A DNA stretch of 51,689 nt from JAGOGN01 sp036652735 (lineage in GTDB: Bacteria > Bacillota > Clostridia > Lachnospirales > Lachnospiraceae), in contig JAVVVI010000014.1 in the NCBI GenBank assembly GCA_036652735.1, forward strand, positions 1-51,689, in the 5' to 3' direction. The translations under genes and the position numbers were made by a program. This document shows positions 48,916 to 51,689 of this stretch, one piece after another. The notes below the pieces were generated by a model. That model was not told the DNA's origin. It searched no databases and saw only the letters and a program-made list of their open reading frames with translations. How positions within the stretch are numbered: the stretch's first letter is position 1; the number at the start of each line of letters is the position of its first letter.

Positions 48916-50796
48916 ATGAAAAAAACCACCTTATTTTACATAAAATCATCGATTTTAATTCTGGGAACAGTAGTGCTGACTATTGCAATGATTCATCAAT
49001 GGGGGAAAAAAGAACTACCGGAAAAAAGTAATCCGGTATTTTCAGAACAGTATGTAACTGCAGAGGAAATTCCGTCCCTTTTATCTTTTGTGTATCACAC
49101 CAAAGAGGAATGGCAGGAAAAATTCAAAGGACAATTATCGAAAAAAATCACCTATCAGGATCTGAGCTTTATTATAAAAAGCTTAGGGCTTACAAATCAT
49201 GTAACGTATTCCAAAGAAAAGAAGGAGATGCTTGTGACCCGGGGAGTCTTTAATCATGTCTATGAGCAGGTACTGGAACTATTGGATAGTAGTCATACTG
49301 TGACAAAGTCTCAGACAAAATTTTTAAAGATTACCCAGGGAGCAAACGGACACGTTGTGGTAATGACGACAGACGACTTCTTTGAATTGGAGTTGAAAGA
49401 AGGATTTGTACAGGAAAATCAAATCTATGGAATCTATTCCTACCAGGGGAAAATTATTGGAGTAAATTGCCATATGATAGATGATATTATTGGTGAAAAC
49501 CATTACAAAGAGCAAACGCTTCCCTGTAAAAATAAAATAATTCGTGTGGTAATTAAAAATCAAACCAGTGTTTATCGAAGGAAAGTATATATTACAGCAG
49601 ATACGGATTTTTATATTACCAATCATGGGGATGTTAAGAAGTATCAAAAGGGAACCATAGTTTCAGTTGGAAAATTAAATCTTAAAAAAGACGGCGATTA
49701 TATTATTGCAAAAAATAAATCGAAATCCAATGATTTTTTCTTAACCAATGAAAAGGGGGAAAAAATATCAAAAGGGTATAGAGGAACGTTTTATATTTAT
49801 CGATATAAGGAAGGTTATGTTGTTGTAAATCATCTGGGAATTGAAGACTATTTATGTGGTGTGGTAACCAGCGAGATGCCGGAATGCTTTCATATTGAGG
49901 CATTAAAGGCACAGGCGGTTTGCGCCAGAAGTTATGTATATAGTCAGATTACAGCCGGAGATTATGCGAATTTAAAGGCGCATATTGATGACAGCACCCG
50001 ATATCAGGCTTATAATATTCAGAATGAGAATCAAAAATCATGTGAAGCAATTGCGGCAACCAAAGGAGAAGTCCTTACCTATAACAATAAAATAGCAACG
50101 GCATATTATTTTTCCACCTCTTGTGGAGTGACTTCTGATTATAAATTCTGGGAATTGCCAAAAAAGAAGTTTGGCTATTTACAGGAAGCGTCACTTGGCA
50201 GAAACAAGAATCTATCAAAGAATAAAAAATTTGAAGAATTTATTCAAAGAAGAGCAAACGCATATGATCAAGATGCCCCTTACTATCGGTGGAAGGGTGT
50301 ATGGAAACCGAATACCTATCGTTTTGTTATAAAAGCGGCCATTGCAGAGCGAAAACTGGCGGCACCGGATACCGTGGAGATTCATTGGAACAAGAAAGAA
50401 AATGCAACGGCAGATTTATCAAGTATTGGGAACTTTGTGGGAATTAAAAATATTAAAAGAGAAAAAAGTGGTGGAATTCATTCACTGACGCTGGTGTATG
50501 AAAATGGAAAAGTAGAATTAAAGTCTGAATATACCATTCGCTTTGTTATTGGTACCGGAGTTCCAACGGTAACACTTAAGAATCATACCAAGCAGGCATC
50601 CTCTCTTTTACCAAGTGCGTATTGTATGTTTCGAAAAAAACAAGATGGTTCCTATGAAATACGTGGCGGCGGATTTGGCCATGGTATTGGAATGAGCCAG
50701 TATGGTGCAGATCAAATGGGAAAAGAGGGATTTTCTTATAAAGAGATTTTACATTTTTATTATGATGGAGTAAAATTAGAACAATATGAAGAATAA
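48916..50796 (+). CDS. SpoIID/LytB-domain cell-wall protein
   Basis: Membrane-anchored protein of 626 residues with an N-terminal helix (about 8-26) and an external part. The C-terminal half is a SpoIID/LytB domain, with YLCGVVTSEMPECFHIEALKAQAVCARSYV and RGGGFGHGIGMSQYGADQMG motifs. SpoIID proteins are lytic transglycosylases acting on denuded glycan during engulfment; LytB-type paralogs occur in vegetative cells. The N-terminal 300 residues have no recognised domain and are much longer than in SpoIID itself. The gene is followed 15 bases later by a YihY-type gene. Confidence 0.85.
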   Translation: MKKTTLFYIKSSILILGTVVLTIAMIHQWGKKELPEKSNPVFSEQYVTAEEIPSLLSFVYHTKEEWQEKFKGQLSKKITYQDLSFIIKSLGLTNHVTYSKEKKEMLVTRGVFNHVYEQVLELLDSSHTVTKSQTKFLKITQGANGHVVVMTTDDFFELELKEGFVQENQIYGIYSYQGKIIGVNCHMIDDIIGENHYKEQTLPCKNKIIRVVIKNQTSVYRRKVYITADTDFYITNHGDVKKYQKGTIVSVGKLNLKKDGDYIIAKNKSKSNDFFLTNEKGEKISKGYRGTFYIYRYKEGYVVVNHLGIEDYLCGVVTSEMPECFHIEALKAQAVCARSYVYSQITAGDYANLKAHIDDSTRYQAYNIQNENQKSCEAIAATKGEVLTYNNKIATAYYFSTSCGVTSDYKFWELPKKKFGYLQEASLGRNKNLSKNKKFEEFIQRRANAYDQDAPYYRWKGVWKPNTYRFVIKAAIAERKLAAPDTVEIHWNKKENATADLSSIGNFVGIKNIKREKSGGIHSLTLVYENGKVELKSEYTIRFVIGTGVPTVTLKNHTKQASSLLPSAYCMFRKKQDGSYEIRGGGFGHGIGMSQYGADQMGKEGFSYKEILHFYYDGVKLEQYEE

Positions 50797-50811
50797 AGCG
50801 AGGTGCTTTTT

Positions 50812-51657
50812 ATGTTTTGGAAGATTGCTGCACTCATAAAAGGATTTTTTGATGAAATGAAAGAAGACAATGTGGGGGCGTTTGCCTGTCAATCCGCCTT
50901 TTTTGTAATATTATCCTTTATTCCATTTACCATTTTATTTATTTCATTAATTCAATATACACCAATTACAGAAGCGACCGTGTTGCAGTTGGTTCAAAAA
51001 ATGCTTCCCAGCTACGTATCACCATTATTGGTGTCTGTAATATCAGAAGTTTTTACAAAGTCGGTTGGAATTGTATCAGTAGCAGCGGTTGCAGCAATTT
51101 GGTCTTCTGCGAAAGGCTTTCAGTATTTGTCCACCGGTTTAAATGTGATTTATGATTTAAAAGAAACCAGAAATTTTCTTGTTCTTCGTATCCGTGCCAT
51201 TGGATACACCTTGTTATTATTAGTTGCGATTGTGTTTACTTTGGTTCTATTGGTATTTGGCAATCGTATTCAAAAAAAAATATCACTGGATCTTCCGATT
51301 TTAGGTCAGATTATGAATGGAATGATTAATTTGCGTATGGTGATTATGCTTATTGGTCTGGTTATTTTTTTCCTTGTTTTATTAAAAGCACTTCCAAATC
51401 GAAGAGCATCCATGCTAAGCCAGATTCCGGGGGCGGTATTAGCAGCCCTGGGGTGGTATGGATTGTCCGCAGCAATGTCCATCTATGTAGATTATTTTAA
51501 TGGATTCTCCATGTATGGAAGTTTGACAACCGTAGTATTGTTAATGCTCTGGGTATATTTTTGTATGTATATTCTTCTTATTTGTGCGGAAATTAATTCA
51601 TTGATTGGAGAATGGTTCGCCTATAAGATACGTAATAGAAAGAAATTTACAAGATAG
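50812..51657 (+). CDS. YihY/BrkB family membrane protein
   Basis: Integral membrane protein of 281 residues with about six to seven helices. Family features include ACQSAFFVILSFIPFTILFISL near the N-terminus, AAVAAIWSSAKGFQYLSTGLNVIYD, and ALGWYGLSAAMSIYVDYFNGFSMYGSL followed by MLWVYFCMYILLICAEINS. Function is unknown; earlier claims that members are RNase BN have been withdrawn. Translation probably starts at ATG 50812 after AGGTG rather than at the GTG 50803 in the ribosome site. A complete gene; stop lies 32 bases before the window end. Confidence 0.88.
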   Translation: MFWKIAALIKGFFDEMKEDNVGAFACQSAFFVILSFIPFTILFISLIQYTPITEATVLQLVQKMLPSYVSPLLVSVISEVFTKSVGIVSVAAVAAIWSSAKGFQYLSTGLNVIYDLKETRNFLVLRIRAIGYTLLLLVAIVFTLVLLVFGNRIQKKISLDLPILGQIMNGMINLRMVIMLIGLVIFFLVLLKALPNRRASMLSQIPGAVLAALGWYGLSAAMSIYVDYFNGFSMYGSLTTVVLLMLWVYFCMYILLICAEINSLIGEWFAYKIRNRKKFTR

Positions 51658-51689
51658 ACATTGTTTTTTAGAGGTAGTTGTGTTAACAT

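Overview
The window is a gene-dense, AT-rich segment of a low-GC anaerobic Firmicute, most likely a member of the Lachnospiraceae (Clostridia). This placement is inferred from several features: strong AGGAGG ribosome sites, short intergenic gaps, a fused SecDF, a Bce-type peptide-sensing module, ATP-type PEP carboxykinase, small siroheme/FeS proteins, YitT and SpoIID/LytB proteins, and a Firmicute-type 6S RNA. No insertion sequences, prophage, CRISPR arrays, tRNA or rRNA genes were seen.

Layout, 1-19 kb (all + strand): aldose-epimerase-like protein; PAS hybrid histidine kinase; transglutaminase-like lipoprotein; metallophosphoesterase; YitT membrane protein; a PII-like protein / cation-proton antiporter / second hybrid kinase run. 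Next comes a FadR-type GntR regulator followed by a complete dipeptide/oligopeptide ABC transporter (two permeases, two ATPases, lipoprotein) and two overlapping amidohydrolase genes. The first amidohydrolase has lost every recognisable metal ligand. TGTTAACA palindromes in front of the regulator and of the transporter look like the GntR operators.

19-24 kb: SecDF, ended by a shared bidirectional terminator; then on the - strand a KdpD-like kinase with its KdpE-like regulator and a ZIP metal transporter. 24-33 kb (+): a Bce-type module whose regulator gene is separated from its kinase and ABC transporter by a nucleoside-catabolism cassette (phosphopentomutase, pyrimidine-nucleoside phosphorylase, deoxyribose-phosphate aldolase) and a BMP/PnrA-type nucleoside-binding lipoprotein. 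An inverted repeat in front of the ATPase gene is a likely regulator site.

33-46 kb: DUF1667 protein, aldehyde dehydrogenase and hemerythrin (+); siroheme/ferredoxin protein, TRIC-like channel and M6-like secreted protease (-); a methionyl-tRNA synthetase-like protein with an altered KMSKS loop and an L,D-transpeptidase (+). Then comes a tight - strand operon of a CheY-like receiver, an MshEN-repeat/CheX-like protein and a protein with two AP2-like domains around a degenerate HNH core. This operon is my best candidate for an undescribed signalling system (receiver, possible c-di-GMP sensor/phosphatase-like partner, DNA-binding-like output). A DUF3784 membrane protein and citrate synthase follow.

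46-51.7 kb (+): cytidine deaminase, PEP carboxykinase, 6S RNA, SpoIID/LytB-domain protein and a YihY/BrkB membrane protein. All functions are read from motifs and family resemblance without database searches.
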